64,000 bases of DNA from Balanoglossus misakiensis (taxonomy: Eukaryota; Hemichordata): assembly GCA_040954595.2 (NCBI GenBank), contig CM082577.2, forward strand, positions 14,446,001-14,510,000, written 5' to 3'. The position numbers and the translations under genes are program-made. The stretch's first letter is position 1; every line of letters begins with the position of its first letter. Below are positions 9,732 to 19,289 of the stretch, in pieces. The notes beneath the pieces were generated by a model. It ran no database searches, was not told the DNA's origin, and saw nothing but the letters and a program-made list of their open reading frames with translations.

Positions 9732-12543
9732 CAGATTGTCAGCCATTGGTAATATAGAGATAGGGGTCGAGATCATATAGTTTCATTCGTGGATTATAGT
9801 TAAGCAGTTAGCTCGAATATTTTATTGTTTAGATTAATAGATTGATGTATTTTAAAACATTTTTGTTATTGATCATTCTACCCTATTAGTGTGTATCACT
9901 GTTATAGAAATTGCTAGATTAATAGATTGATGTATTTTACAGAACGCTTGCATGTTTTTGGGTTCAGTGAGTATCGGCAGATCATGTATGTTTTTTCCGT
10001 AATTATCATTCACGTTATTAACTATAGTAGACTATGTATTCAATATAAATAAAAATTGCATGTAAAAAAAATCACACTCGCATTGCTTCTCATTATTTTC
10101 CCTTTTCCTTTAGGTCAAATAAACATATATGTGTTTTTACAATTACCCGACCTACACTACTTTAAATCCACCAACTCTGAATTTGTCAGAACCTCTTAAA
10201 CAAGACGTGAAACTAGAATATGCAAAATTTATGGACATTGCGATAACACCGCAAAGCCCACTACGTCATTCTTATACAACAAATATTGCGAAATAAACAA
10301 CTGTCCCTATCTACCTACCCGAGTTGTCAAAACCATGTATCCGGAACAGCAGATATATATATATGTATTTGTTTGGCTTGATGGGAAATGCATGACAAGA
10401 ATTGAGTTGCCATAATGTCGTTTCTTTATTGGTTAAATAAAATGATAGAAAAATTGTGAAATATAGGTCCATAGTGTTGTTTATTCACGTACGTGCTTTT
10501 ATTTATGTCTGGTGAGTCTCGTTCAATGTACAATTTGTAACCGTTCATAAATCTACCTAAACACTCTGAAACATGGGTCCGAAATTAGCATATTTTATTT
10601 GATTCAAATGACATGCTAATGATATTTCGTTTGGGCATGCGAGGCCAAAGTGCAGAATCAGCGCGCATATGAGCGAGAGAGTTGTGCAGGTTTGAACTTG
10701 ATTTTCTTTTCACTGGTTGATTGACCGGCGAAAATCTCATCGGTTTTAAGTAAACTGTATATCTACCTTTCATAAACAACAGTTTTAGAATGTATAATAA
10801 AACGCAAGAGGCCGATTTTTGTAAAAACTTCTGCTGTCATCGTCGCCATACTTTGACCCACTCTGACTGAAAGGTAATTCTCCGATTTAAGTCCCGATTT
10901 ACTAAGGTTACAGGTCGTGAACACTCTTCATATTTGGGAAAAATATTTAATATATATGCAAAAACGCTTGTGGCAAGTTTGAGGGTTCTGCGTCCTTGCC
11001 AACGAAACTGACGCAGCGTTTTGTCCTGCGGTGCAGTGTGAAATCGACCTCGACCGGGAACGCGGAAGTAAAATTGACTATAGGGCTTCACATTAAGAAT
11101 AAGCCTTTCGATCTACTCAGACGTATTTTGGTGATAATACTGGTAAATTGGGCAATTGGGGTCACAAATATTGCCATAAGCCCGACGTGTTTCACCTCTG
11201 CTGTCTATGGTTTCACGTACAATCTCACTGAGAAGGACAGGCTTCGCCAGTGTCCACCGCAAATCAACACGCCCTGGCCTGCGCACAGATCTTTGTGTTC
11301 CCGGCGTCACACGGCCGTGTAACGCGCCGGCAACTCACGTTCACAGACCTGTACGCACGGCTAGAAAGCCCGCACACGTGCGTATATCGGCCCGATTAGC
11401 CTGCTCTGGGGGTAGACATAAGGGTTCAGGTATTTGTGTATTTTGTACAATATTCAGGTGCATAGTCTGCATGATTTATTAAAACATATGGACAGCAAAG
11501 TGTGTGAATTTCAATCTGTCTTCGCTGATCCCCGTGTTTGGCGCGGGAAAGTTTACAAGTCCACGATAGGAGTTTCAAGGCTGACTCAGTGACTGCTATT
11601 GACATGATATATCTGATGTCCCAACAAGAAAACAAAGTTTGTACATACCGTACTTGCCCGGGTAAGAACCCCCCCCCCCCGGCCGAATATCCATTAAATT
11701 CTTGGAAATTTAATAAAGTGCAATGCAAAAAAGGCGGATTTTCATCCCCAAAGTCACTACAAGTGACAAAAAATGTATGATGATTTACTTTCGCGCTGAT
11801 TATCGTACCGACGGCGGCCGACTGGCCACGCTGAGTTATATATAGCCGCTCTAGAAAACATGATCTCATATAGGTCCCTCGGGACTTTGCCTCTAATTCA
11901 ACGATCAAGGGAGCTTTCCAAAGCGGCCGCGTGGAGCTGCTTCAGGCCGTCCTCGACGCGAAACAACCAACATTGGAGATCCCGACTTGGACTCGGAGAA
12001 TGAACCACTCAAAAAGTCCGGCGTCCGTCGACGTCTAAGTATTAAATGCATGTGTGGGATCGACCATTTACCAATGTCCCGGTTAAACGGGATGTTTTGT
12101 CTGCGCCCATGGTGTCCCGATTAAACGGCGGCGACTGTAATATGGTTTCTGTATTTGATTTATGGGTAAAACACTTTTTATTATTTAATAAATACATTGT
12201 TTGACCGTGAAATGTTTGGCCATGTTATTTGCATAATTATTCACCCCTTCCTCGTGTCCCTAGGCCCTCAGTTGCATAAATGTCGAGGTTGCGTCCGGGC
12301 TAAAGCCCCCCCCCCCCCCCCCCCTCCCTGTTTTTTCGCTAATCTATGGACCCAGCACCCGGGGCTCTTACCCGGGCAAGTACGGTATTCCACAAAGCCT
12401 GTTGTATGTTTTATTGTCACAATCAGTACAAATTTACCAGTATCATACAATCTAGAATAAACTGACAGATCGATTTGATATGAAAAGGAACATCACTGTT
12501 TTGGGAGTGTAAAATGCGAGTGTAAAATGCGACGTCCGACAGT
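9732..12543. other. Gene-poor, transposon-rich gap
   Basis: No supported gene in 2.8 kb. Open frames near 10996-11480 are short, overlap on both strands and show no domain. The stretch contains a TATA microsatellite (about 10350-10365), a GC-rich patch (about 11260-11400) and a terminal-inverted-repeat element at 11646-12387. A doublet about 12074-12141 (gtcccggttaaacgggatg / gtcccgattaaacggcggcg) may be a separate repeat. Confidence 0.5.
11646..12387. mobile_element. Non-autonomous TIR element (742 bp)
   Basis: The 27-base termini, taccgtacttgcccgggtaa(...) at 11646-11672 and its inverted copy at 12361-12387, differ at one position. Both ends run directly into poly-C tracts (about 11669-11681 and 12307-12325). 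No transposase is encoded. The architecture (TIRs, no ORF, sub-kilobase length) is that of a MITE-type DNA transposon. Confidence 0.65.
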
Positions 12544-13227
12544 TTAATTGAGCATTTTCAATATCTTTGCATGAATACTATTTATCAAATTGTTCAAGTC
12601 TATATAATGCTCCTCAATGAATATCCAGGACACAATCACAAACGCACTAACTGATGTGACCGCGATTATAAAATATAGCCGAGAGGAATTTTGTGCGTAG
12701 TCGCTCGCTGGTGGTAAAGGGTCTGTAAACAACTGGATAGAATATGTGAGGTTGTATGTTTCTGGTCCCGAATGCAGTCTTGATTGTGATAAGTTACCAG
12801 CGGAATGTAATGCGTATATACACTTTGTGAATAAATACATGTTTGGTTGCCATATCATGGAACAAAACCTTACAGGATCTTTGTACACATCGAAAGATTT
12901 GTGTAATGGAATCATGCGTTTATACTCAATGACCGTATTCTTCGGTATCCTATCAAAGGACGTTAACTGGACGAGGTGGCGGTTTGTATTAATATGATAA
13001 CATGACCCATTCATCATGACGTGGCAAGACGGTTTCCAAAGCCGAATACGGTCGATTAACAGACTACTTCTTGTATTGATGATAAACGACAAATTGTCAC
13101 TGTTCACATCAACATTAACGTGAAACCCGCTAGGTAAAAACAATAACTCTGAGATGACCGGTGACGAACAGGCGACTGATAGGCACACTGCTAGTAATAA
13201 CAGAGAGTCCCGTTGGAGGAGGATCAT
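12544..13227 (-). CDS. Type I membrane glycoprotein, unrecognised
   Basis: The frame is open from 13317, but Met31 (13227) begins a classical signal peptide (MILLQRDSLLLLAVCLSVAC), so I take that start (227 residues; Met26 at 13242 is the alternative). The ectodomain carries four or five cysteines and five N-glycosylation sequons (NLSF, NGSC, NLSQ, NLTY, NSSR). One transmembrane segment (LYFIIAVTSVSAFVIVSWIF) precedes a 23-residue tail. No family recognised. It starts head to head with the ESCRT-III-like gene; the two 5' ends are within about 15 bases, so they overlap or share a promoter region. Topology and gene neighbours suggest a viral envelope or host-surface protein. Confidence 0.6.
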   Translation of the reverse strand: MILLQRDSLLLLAVCLSVACSSPVISELLFLPSGFHVNVDVNSDNLSFIINTRSSLLIDRIRLWKPSCHVMMNGSCYHINTNRHLVQLTSFDRIPKNTVIEYKRMIPLHKSFDVYKDPVRFCSMIWQPNMYLFTKCIYALHSAGNLSQSRLHSGPETYNLTYSIQLFTDPLPPASDYAQNSSRLYFIIAVTSVSAFVIVSWIFIEEHYIDLNNLINSIHAKILKMLN

Positions 13228-13240
13228 ACGTCGGACGCGC

Positions 13241-13987
13241 ATGACGCTGTTTGGTTTCTGTAAGAGCTTGAGAGGTTGGCTTCCTCTGGAAAATGAATGT
13301 GACGTTGATAATGACAATGATGAACTATGTGAAGATGATTACAAAATCCGCCAAGCTCTGAGTGAATTATCCAATCGCATCGATGGTATAATTAATATGA
13401 TTTCGGACAAGAAGCAGAGGGTTTCGGAAGATATGCGAACTCTAGTAACTGAAAAAGATCGATTGAAGAGAGATGCACTCGAGAATATACGTGATCTGCC
13501 AGAAGATTTTCGTTCGCATGATACTTTGACTTCTCCCCTGGAGATCGCTAAACTTGATATGATTACGTTAATAAGAAAGGAAAGAATACTACGCGAATAC
13601 TACAAGACTCTGAATAATGTTGAAGGAAACATGTATGGGGTACGAATGAGCACAGAGCGACACCAATTATGTCACAGTACAAAGAGTGCACTGAATCACG
13701 TCCCTCGGCGTATTCGACACAATAAAGTCGACGACGTGTTAACCATGACAACGCAATATAACGACATTCTATACGAACTCACGAGACGCCTCGAGTTACC
13801 GCTAGACACAAGATCTCTGCAGGATTTTTCGCATAGCGACGGAGATATCGAGAGAGAGATGGAATCATTTCTGCTGGGAGACACATTGACAAACACCCAA
13901 CAGAACATCCATGCTCAATACCATCATGACACACCTGATGCATCTATGAATGAATTATTAAAAGTCCAGACAACGCTTGCGAATTAA
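13241..13987 (+). CDS. ESCRT-III (SNF7/CHMP)-like protein
   Basis: The frame opens at 13154, but ATG 13241 gives MTLFGF, matching the short amphipathic N-terminus of Snf7/CHMP4 proteins; length is then 248 residues. The rest follows the SNF7 layout. A long charged helix (about 33-75) comes first. A second helix (about 103-135; pattern IAKLDMITLIRKERILREYY) matches the A-L-LKRKK-YE-QL region. A break comes next, then a third helix beginning KVDDVLTMTTQYNDILYEL, the counterpart of the IDKVDELMQDI segment. An acidic stretch (DIEREMESFLL) stands where CHMPs have DEDELEAEL. ESCRT-III polymers cut membrane necks during budding, nuclear-envelope repair and cytokinesis. No introns, and compact viral-type neighbours. 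A virus-encoded copy would be unusual, since viruses normally recruit host ESCRT-III. Alternative: a host CHMP retrocopy. Confidence 0.68.
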   Translation: MTLFGFCKSLRGWLPLENECDVDNDNDELCEDDYKIRQALSELSNRIDGIINMISDKKQRVSEDMRTLVTEKDRLKRDALENIRDLPEDFRSHDTLTSPLEIAKLDMITLIRKERILREYYKTLNNVEGNMYGVRMSTERHQLCHSTKSALNHVPRRIRHNKVDDVLTMTTQYNDILYELTRRLELPLDTRSLQDFSHSDGDIEREMESFLLGDTLTNTQQNIHAQYHHDTPDASMNELLKVQTTLAN

Positions 13988-13995
13988 AACTGTAT

Positions 13996-14610
13996 TTATG
14001 TTTTCAAGTGTTCATCATTTGTCCAAAATTGGGCATTCAGCCAGCATTTGTTGTATAGTTTGCACAAGTCCAGCATATTCTGTATTTGATAATCCGGTCG
14101 ACATAACGCCGGTAACTTTCCCTTTAATTCTACTGAGTTGTTGACAATTAAGTTGTCCTTCACGGAGATTGTCGCAGTGACCTTGACAACGCCCCTCTGT
14201 AGATTCATTCTACTTCCCCTTTTGTTCTGACTTATTGGTGTCATGAACCCAATCAATACACCGTGACGGTCGTACACTCTAGACATAGGACGTTCTAATG
14301 GGGACAATTTATGTATTAAATTGAAATCAGGCGACTGTTCGACGTCCACCTCTTTCATGCGATCCACGTCGGCTTTCTTTTTAGAAAGGTCACATTTCAT
14401 TCTTTCTCTATTACGAACGATTGAATCGATAATATTACCATTACACGATGTGACGCAATTCATACCCAAAACATCCTTTGCTGTGACATTCTCAGCGAAG
14501 AAAACGGCAACCCCTTTTGAACATATTCGCCCGAAAAATTGCTCAAATGACTCCATTGTTACACCCACATTACATACTGTACAGACGAAACAACAAAAAC
14601 GCAATAACAA
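13996..14610 (-). CDS. Unrecognised 204-residue protein
   Basis: Converges on the ESCRT-III-like gene with only eight bases between the stops. The first 18 residues (MLLRFCCFVCTVCNVGVT) could be a weak signal sequence. If not, Met19 (14556) is the start, giving 186 residues. The middle is charged (RERMKCDLSKKKADVDRM). The C-terminal half is predicted beta-rich, with few cysteines. No motif tells me a function. The tail-to-tail packing is consistent with a viral gene. Confidence 0.5.
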   Translation of the reverse strand: MLLRFCCFVCTVCNVGVTMESFEQFFGRICSKGVAVFFAENVTAKDVLGMNCVTSCNGNIIDSIVRNRERMKCDLSKKKADVDRMKEVDVEQSPDFNLIHKLSPLERPMSRVYDRHGVLIGFMTPISQNKRGSRMNLQRGVVKVTATISVKDNLIVNNSVELKGKLPALCRPDYQIQNMLDLCKLYNKCWLNAQFWTNDEHLKT

Positions 14611-14868
14611 GATACGTTAAGATGACGATACGTATGATTTTCAATCCAATAAACGTTATTATTACTAATTCATGTGAAAGAAACAACAACAAAACACTTT
14701 GTCTATCAGATGAGGTCATTGGTGTTGTTTTCAGCGGGTGGCGTGTGGCAGACTGTCAAGGCCAAACTTGTACATGTAACGTTGAACATGCTAAGGGTGA
14801 CCTTTTTTTATTTGTTTCTAATCGCCAGAGGAATCGTCAGGCAGGGCGGGCTGGCGAAATAAACTAAA

Positions 14869-14908
<40 letters not shown>

Positions 14909-15573
14909 GTTCTAGTTCAATGTTTTATCCATTACAAACAAATGCGTAGACCTATTTGTTTCAGTTCAATGTTCAGGCTGTTCAGTCATTGCAATTTCTC
15001 ATCTTTCAGTCCAGTGTTCTATGTTATCTGTCCTTTCAGTCACTATAATTTCTTGTCTTTCACTTTAGTGCTCTGTCCTTTTACTCTCTACAGTTTCTTT
15101 CCTTTCCTCCGGCCTCGATGACTTCAGGGATGAATGACACGCTGGTCTCACACGACTGCCATGGTATGCCGTCAGTTGCACACTGATCTGCAAAATCTCA
15201 CAGTTAGCCGTTGGGGACACTGTTGCTAGGATGATCGCCTCAGGGAATGTTTTATTACTTTCATGTCGGAGCTGAAATTTAGGGTCTAGCGAGAGATGGG
15301 AAACACAGAAAATAAAAATGTCGCCCTGACACATGTGTCCGACTCTCACCACTGACACATTACATGTACGTGTAATAATTACATCACTGGTGTTGTTTTC
15401 GGCTGTTGATGTGTCTCCACAAATGTATCACCTTTACATTTTGAACATGCTAAGACGTGTGTCATGTTAGATGTGCATGTGTGTATGTGTCGTGAACAAC
15501 GAATAAAAGGGGAACCAGTTTCACCGATCAACATAAACGCTTTGGGTACCGGCAACAGAGGTTCTATTCATTC
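14611..15573. other. Intergenic stretch with a poly(A)-tailed insertion
   Basis: No supported gene. AATAAA at about 14859 is followed by an A tract (about 14868-14905). This looks like the 3' end of a retroposed transcript. The preceding 60-70 bases (ggtgttgttttcagcg ... ttgaacatgctaag, about 14720-14790) recur in diverged form at about 15388-15455. An A/T-box, aataaaagg at about 15501-15509, lies 65 bases before the next gene and may be its TATA element. Confidence 0.45.
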
Positions 15574-16380
15574 ATGGTGGCTGTTTTAAGCTGTAAGATG
15601 ACTATTCCACCCATCCTTTTCAGTCCACTTCCAAGGGACGTCGTTGTAGATATGGCGACTGAACCTACGGGCGGTGGTGACATGCCAACATCTGTTGGCG
15701 ACTTCTCGCGAAGAAACCCACGTGCCAGCGTCGGTGATAAATTTCCAATGACTTCACGTGTAGGTAAAGGCGTGGCGACTGAACCTACGGGCGGTGGTGA
15801 CATGCCAACATCTGTTGGCGACTTCTCGCGAAGAAACCCACGTGCCAGCGTCGGTGATAAATTTCCAATAACTTCACCTGTAGGTAAAGGCGTGGCGACT
15901 GAAACTGCGGGCGGCGGAGCAACTTTCAGAGGTGACATGCCAACAACTGTTGGCGACTTCTCGCGAAGAAACCCACGTGCCAGCGTCGGTGATAAATTTC
16001 CAATAACTTCACGTGTAGGTAAAGGCTTTGCGACTGAACCTACGGGCGGCGGAGTTCCTTCCAGAGGTGACATGCCGACAACTGAAATGCAGAAGATTGA
16101 TCCGGGCGTGAAACGCAAAGCAGATGTTGTTGAAGATAATTATGAGAGCGATACTGACGAAGATAGTGGTATCAGCAGCTACACAGATAGTTCACCGGAG
16201 ATGGTTGACCTAAGATGCTTCGCACATTTGAAGAGGGTCTACGGCCATTCTGACACTGGTGAACCGAAAGCAAGTACAAGCCAACATCCTGTAGTGGTCG
16301 AATCACCTAAGCGCAAATTTAACACCGTAGGTGAATGCGACAGAAAGTGCCGTAAGAAGCGAAATAATCCACGAGATTAG
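15574..16380 (+). CDS. Repeat-rich, probably nuclear disordered protein
   Basis: 268 residues; Met9 (15598) and Met27 (15652) are alternative starts. Residues about 28-180 consist of three full copies and one partial copy of a 40-45-residue unit (ATEPTGGG...GDMPT.VGDFSRRNPRASVGDKFP). They are encoded by a 120-base tandem repeat at 15655, 15775, 15895 and 16030. The third copy has an extra 15 bases. The C-terminal third is acidic and serine-rich (ESDTDEDSGISSYTDSSPE). It ends with clusters of basic residues (KRKADVV, SPKRKF, CRKKRNN) that look like nuclear localisation signals. AATAAA follows at about 16417. Function unknown; a viral regulatory or nuclear scaffold role is a guess. Confidence 0.6.
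   Translation: MVAVLSCKMTIPPILFSPLPRDVVVDMATEPTGGGDMPTSVGDFSRRNPRASVGDKFPMTSRVGKGVATEPTGGGDMPTSVGDFSRRNPRASVGDKFPITSPVGKGVATETAGGGATFRGDMPTTVGDFSRRNPRASVGDKFPITSRVGKGFATEPTGGGVPSRGDMPTTEMQKIDPGVKRKADVVEDNYESDTDEDSGISSYTDSSPEMVDLRCFAHLKRVYGHSDTGEPKASTSQHPVVVESPKRKFNTVGECDRKCRKKRNNPRD
15655..16085 (+). repeat. 120-bp in-frame tandem repeat
   Basis: Copies start at 15655, 15775, 15895 and 16030 (last partial). The first two are identical apart from two or three bases, so expansion is recent. The period is a multiple of three, so copy-number change leaves the frame intact. Confidence 0.9.
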
Positions 16381-16605
16381 CAAATGTATGTGCACAAACA
16401 TATATTATGTATTTCAATAAAGATAATGCGTAAAGAGACCCTCGTGTGTGTATCTCAATAATATGTCCTGTTATAACAGATTGATAATGTATTTAAAAGT
16501 ACGCTTATGCATGTACCATTATTGATATGATATCTAACAACTTTTAAGTGTCGCCAAGTTTGCTAGTATAAGAGAGCTTTACCATACATAAACGTTCGCG
16601 TATAA

Positions 16606-17616
16606 GTGTGTTATATGAGAAAAACAATGTACCGGGCTATCTCGTCACTTTTGCAAGGCTGCTCAAGGACAAAAGTCAGCGACGTGGCAAAAGTGCCACT
16701 GTCAGATAGGTGTGCGGGCAAGGTTCGGAAAAAACGCCGCAAACCCAAACATGCTACCCATAAGGACCTTGCAACGAAAATAGTAATAGAACAGACTGAA
16801 AACGAGGCTGCTCTTTCTAAAAGATACCAGGAATTATATGATTTGTATTCTATATCGCTAGAAAAGAGCAAACGTCTAGAAAATGAGGAGATGAGATTGA
16901 AACAACAACTAGAACTAATCGGGAACACTCAACAACATTGCTGCGAGGGAGGAGAGGATGGGCCCGGTACAGATGCAGCAGGAGGGGATTCGGATTGGAT
17001 GAAGAGAGTGAACCGTTTACAGCTGTCTTTAATTGACCAACAAATGAAAGACAAACACAAAGACGAGGCCATCGGTTCTCTCCGGGAGAAATTGGACGAA
17101 TTACAACGCGATCTCACTCGTCAACTATCACAAAATGAATTGTTGCGAGCCGAACTGGAGACCACTTCTAAACGTGAAGCCTTACACAGCAGCGCAATCG
17201 ATCCGGAAGTATGCTGTATGGACAAGTTGGGACATATATTTGCCCACCTGTTTCACGTTGACAAACAAGAGATATTCTCTCGAGAGATAATAAATGGCCG
17301 CCAAGTTACCCGGGGAATTTCGGAATGGTTCGCGTTTCTCATTCACGATGGATTTAGAGACATTAACATGAAATTACGTGAAACGATCGGACCTTTACAG
17401 GCTTTTGTACAATGGACTTGCGAATACGGTCTCGCTTGCGCATTTTGCGAATATCTTAGAGACTTTCAAAAGTATAAAGAAACTCGTTATGAAAAGATGA
17501 CCGGTAAAGACAGAACTGCGATGGAGAAACACAAACGAGCCAGTCACATGAAATTCATTGCCAAAATAACCGAGTGTGTGGTAGCGAACGGAGCACCTTC
17601 GACGAAAACGCGCTAA
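16606..17616 (+). CDS. Coiled-coil protein with basic N-terminus, unrecognised
   Basis: 336 residues (Met4 or Met8 possible). A TATA-like TATAAGAG at about 16566 suits this start. Residues about 40-50 are strongly basic (GKVRKKRRKPKH), likely a nuclear localisation signal. Residues about 60-108 and 128-200 have heptad patterns (LSLIDQQMKDKHKDEAIGSL, LREKLDELQRDL) typical of coiled coils, broken by a Gly/Asp-rich linker. The last 130 residues form an apparently globular, Cys-containing domain (HIFAHLFHVDKQEIFSREI ... EYGLACAFCEYL). No family recognised. It could be a structural (tegument-like) or DNA-associated viral protein. Confidence 0.6.
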   Translation: MCYMRKTMYRAISSLLQGCSRTKVSDVAKVPLSDRCAGKVRKKRRKPKHATHKDLATKIVIEQTENEAALSKRYQELYDLYSISLEKSKRLENEEMRLKQQLELIGNTQQHCCEGGEDGPGTDAAGGDSDWMKRVNRLQLSLIDQQMKDKHKDEAIGSLREKLDELQRDLTRQLSQNELLRAELETTSKREALHSSAIDPEVCCMDKLGHIFAHLFHVDKQEIFSREIINGRQVTRGISEWFAFLIHDGFRDINMKLRETIGPLQAFVQWTCEYGLACAFCEYLRDFQKYKETRYEKMTGKDRTAMEKHKRASHMKFIAKITECVVANGAPSTKTR

Positions 17617-17629
17617 TTAAAACTGTTTC

Positions 17630-17849
17630 AAATTCGGAATTTGAATGGTGATCATAGTCTAAGAGTTATTCGTCATTCGCACATAATTATGGGATTTCTG
17701 AGCTCATCGCTCGTCACATATGAACGTATGAGGGCGCCATTGCGTGGGCCTCTCTGGCAACGCGACGTGCGATGAGCTCAGAAATCCCATAATTATGTGC
17801 GAATGACGAATAACTCTTAGACTATGATCACCATTCAAATTCCGAATTT
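17630..17849. repeat. Perfect 81-bp inverted repeat with 58-base loop
   Basis: Left arm 17630-17710 and right arm 17769-17849 are exact reverse complements by eye. The arms are AT-rich and include aattatgggatttctgagct; the loop is GC-rich. It begins 14 bases after the coiled-coil gene's stop. Candidate roles are a replication origin (herpesvirus origins are palindromic), a fold-back transposon, or a recombination by-product. No AT-rich centre is present, which weakens the origin reading. Confidence 0.9.
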
Positions 17850-18476
17850 ACAGCAGAAATTTCAGTGTTCACGTTCAACTTCAGCGTGAAGCAAAAGGCT
17901 GATTGTGGAGACCAACCTCTGTGCATGGCAGGGCTGTGTGTCGTACGGCTGATACCTTCACCACAGCCGGCCCTGCTCACTCAAAATACCGGGCAAAGCT
18001 GGCGATTCCCGACCGATCTTTGGGCAGTCATTTCGACTAGAATTTCCGTCTCTGAATCAAAACTCGTGGATCGATAACCGTTACCGAGCACACCTCATCC
18101 ATACGGGACGACCAAACGCTCCAAAACGCCTCACAACTTGTACAACGGCCCCTTTTTGGACTCTATGCGAGAGAAACCACGGCCATCTTGTTATAGCTTG
18201 CACACAAGTTCTGCAGTGCATTGTGGGTAAAATAATGTTTATCAACAAAGGCTATTTCGGGACGATACCCGCCTTTTAACGGGCACATTGGTGCACATGA
18301 TGTACAATTTACACTGTTTTAAATTCGACTCTTACAAGCATCACGAACGAGTAGATAACCAAAAGAAAACCACCGACACCCGTTGCATGTCCAACCATAT
18401 AAAAACAACATTTTATGTAGCACCGTTAAATTGATATTGCCTAGCCCGTCGACAGCACCATCTTCATACAGCAGTA
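17850..18476. other. Intergenic, no gene seen
   Basis: No supported coding gene. A TATA box (tataaaaa, about 18398-18405) lies 72-80 bases before the zinc-finger gene at 18477 and is its likely promoter. The segment around 18200-18240 (gcattgtgggtaaaata) resembles repeat-type sequence, but I cannot define an element. Confidence 0.45.
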
Positions 18477-18791
18477 ATGGATTTATCTTTAGACCAAGCC
18501 GAAACCGGCACGTGTAAATTGTGCCTTGTGCGATTGAATGGGAAAAAACAGGCCGTAGAGCATCTGAGTGGTAGGCGACATATGACAAAACTTAAAATAT
18601 TTCATAATGGACCGTCTCCTGCAAAATTGATGTGTTTAACTTGTTTGGTTGAGTTTAACAGTGAAGAGAACGCCAAGCAACACTACCTCGGATCAAAACA
18701 CAGACAGTTGATGTGCACCGCAGTGAGACTTAGAAATCAGTTCTGGGAATTGCGAGCTTCCTGCTGTACAATCCCGCCTGTGCTTAAATAG
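18477..18791 (+). CDS. Two-finger dsRNA-type (JAZ/U1-like) zinc protein
   Basis: 104 residues. Two C2H2 fingers have the long Cys-to-His spacing and the GxxH/GSKH ends of the U1C/JAZ class. Finger 1 is at about 13-35 (CKLCLVRLNGKKQAVEHLSG then RRH). Finger 2 is at about 53-75 (CLTCLVEFNSEENAKQHYLG then SKH). Proteins with this class (JAZ/ZNF346, ZFR) bind double-stranded RNA rather than specific DNA. A virus might use such a protein to sequester dsRNA or in RNA handling; that role is inference. Intronless, with a close TATA box. The stop is followed by short AT-rich sequence before the next Cys-rich gene in the same direction, so the two may be co-regulated. Confidence 0.6.
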   Translation: MDLSLDQAETGTCKLCLVRLNGKKQAVEHLSGRRHMTKLKIFHNGPSPAKLMCLTCLVEFNSEENAKQHYLGSKHRQLMCTAVRLRNQFWELRASCCTIPPVLK

Positions 18792-19001
18792 CGCCAAAGT
18801 TCGCTCCAAATTCATTTCATTCGCAGTTGTCGTGCTAGCATAAACATTTATGAGTGCACAAATATAGAACCGTTATATTTGCGGCAGTCTGAAATCGTGT
18901 ATCATACGAAAATCAATATAGGGCGTACAACAATATCGAACCCTGTGAGAAAAGATACAAAAATAGTTCACCGGAGTCCAAGTTTAAACAACAAAGGCAA
19001 G

Positions 19002-19289
19002 ATGGATTGCTGTCGGCCAGACCAGAAAATCATCACAAACACATGCTGTCAGTGTGGTCACCTGGCGTTGTCACCATGCGAGTGTTTTTGCCAAGTGTGT
19101 GATAAATGTACGTGTATCTATCGAGATATCAGACATGGTGTTGAAGAAGGCACTCTGTGTACTTGCTGTAAAGAATTACTGTATAACTGGTGTGCGTCCT
19201 GTTGGTCACCACTATGTCCACGCCACCGTGAATATGCAGAAAATGGTTTATTTTATTGTTGGGCTTGCAGCCAGAAGATACAAATATGA
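19002..19289 (+). CDS. Cys-rich zinc-binding (RING/treble-clef-like) protein
   Basis: The frame opens at 18879, but the Cys-rich fold begins at Met42 (19002), whose AAGATGG context is good; this gives 95 residues. About 18 cysteines are arranged in CxxC pairs (CCQCGH, CQVCDKC, CTCC, CASC, CWAC) with one histidine-bearing pair (CPRHREYA). This is compatible with two or three zinc-binding clusters of RING, B-box or FYVE-like topology. I cannot assign the subfamily. AATAAA lies about 27 bases beyond the stop. Candidate E3-ligase or adaptor; the function is unproven. Confidence 0.5.
   Translation: MDCCRPDQKIITNTCCQCGHLALSPCECFCQVCDKCTCIYRDIRHGVEEGTLCTCCKELLYNWCASCWSPLCPRHREYAENGLFYCWACSQKIQI

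Noticed and set aside
10996-11482. Open frames of 91-108 residues on the + strand
   Set aside because: GC-rich patch with overlapping frames on both strands, no domain, no promoter evidence.
13154-13240. Longer N-terminus for the ESCRT-III-like protein
   Set aside because: The added residues are Arg-rich and overlap the signal peptide of the opposite gene; MTLFGF matches the family start.
15564-16118. 184-codon frame antisense to the repeat-rich nuclear protein
   Set aside because: It is the complement of the 120-base repeat; composition and length follow from the sense gene.
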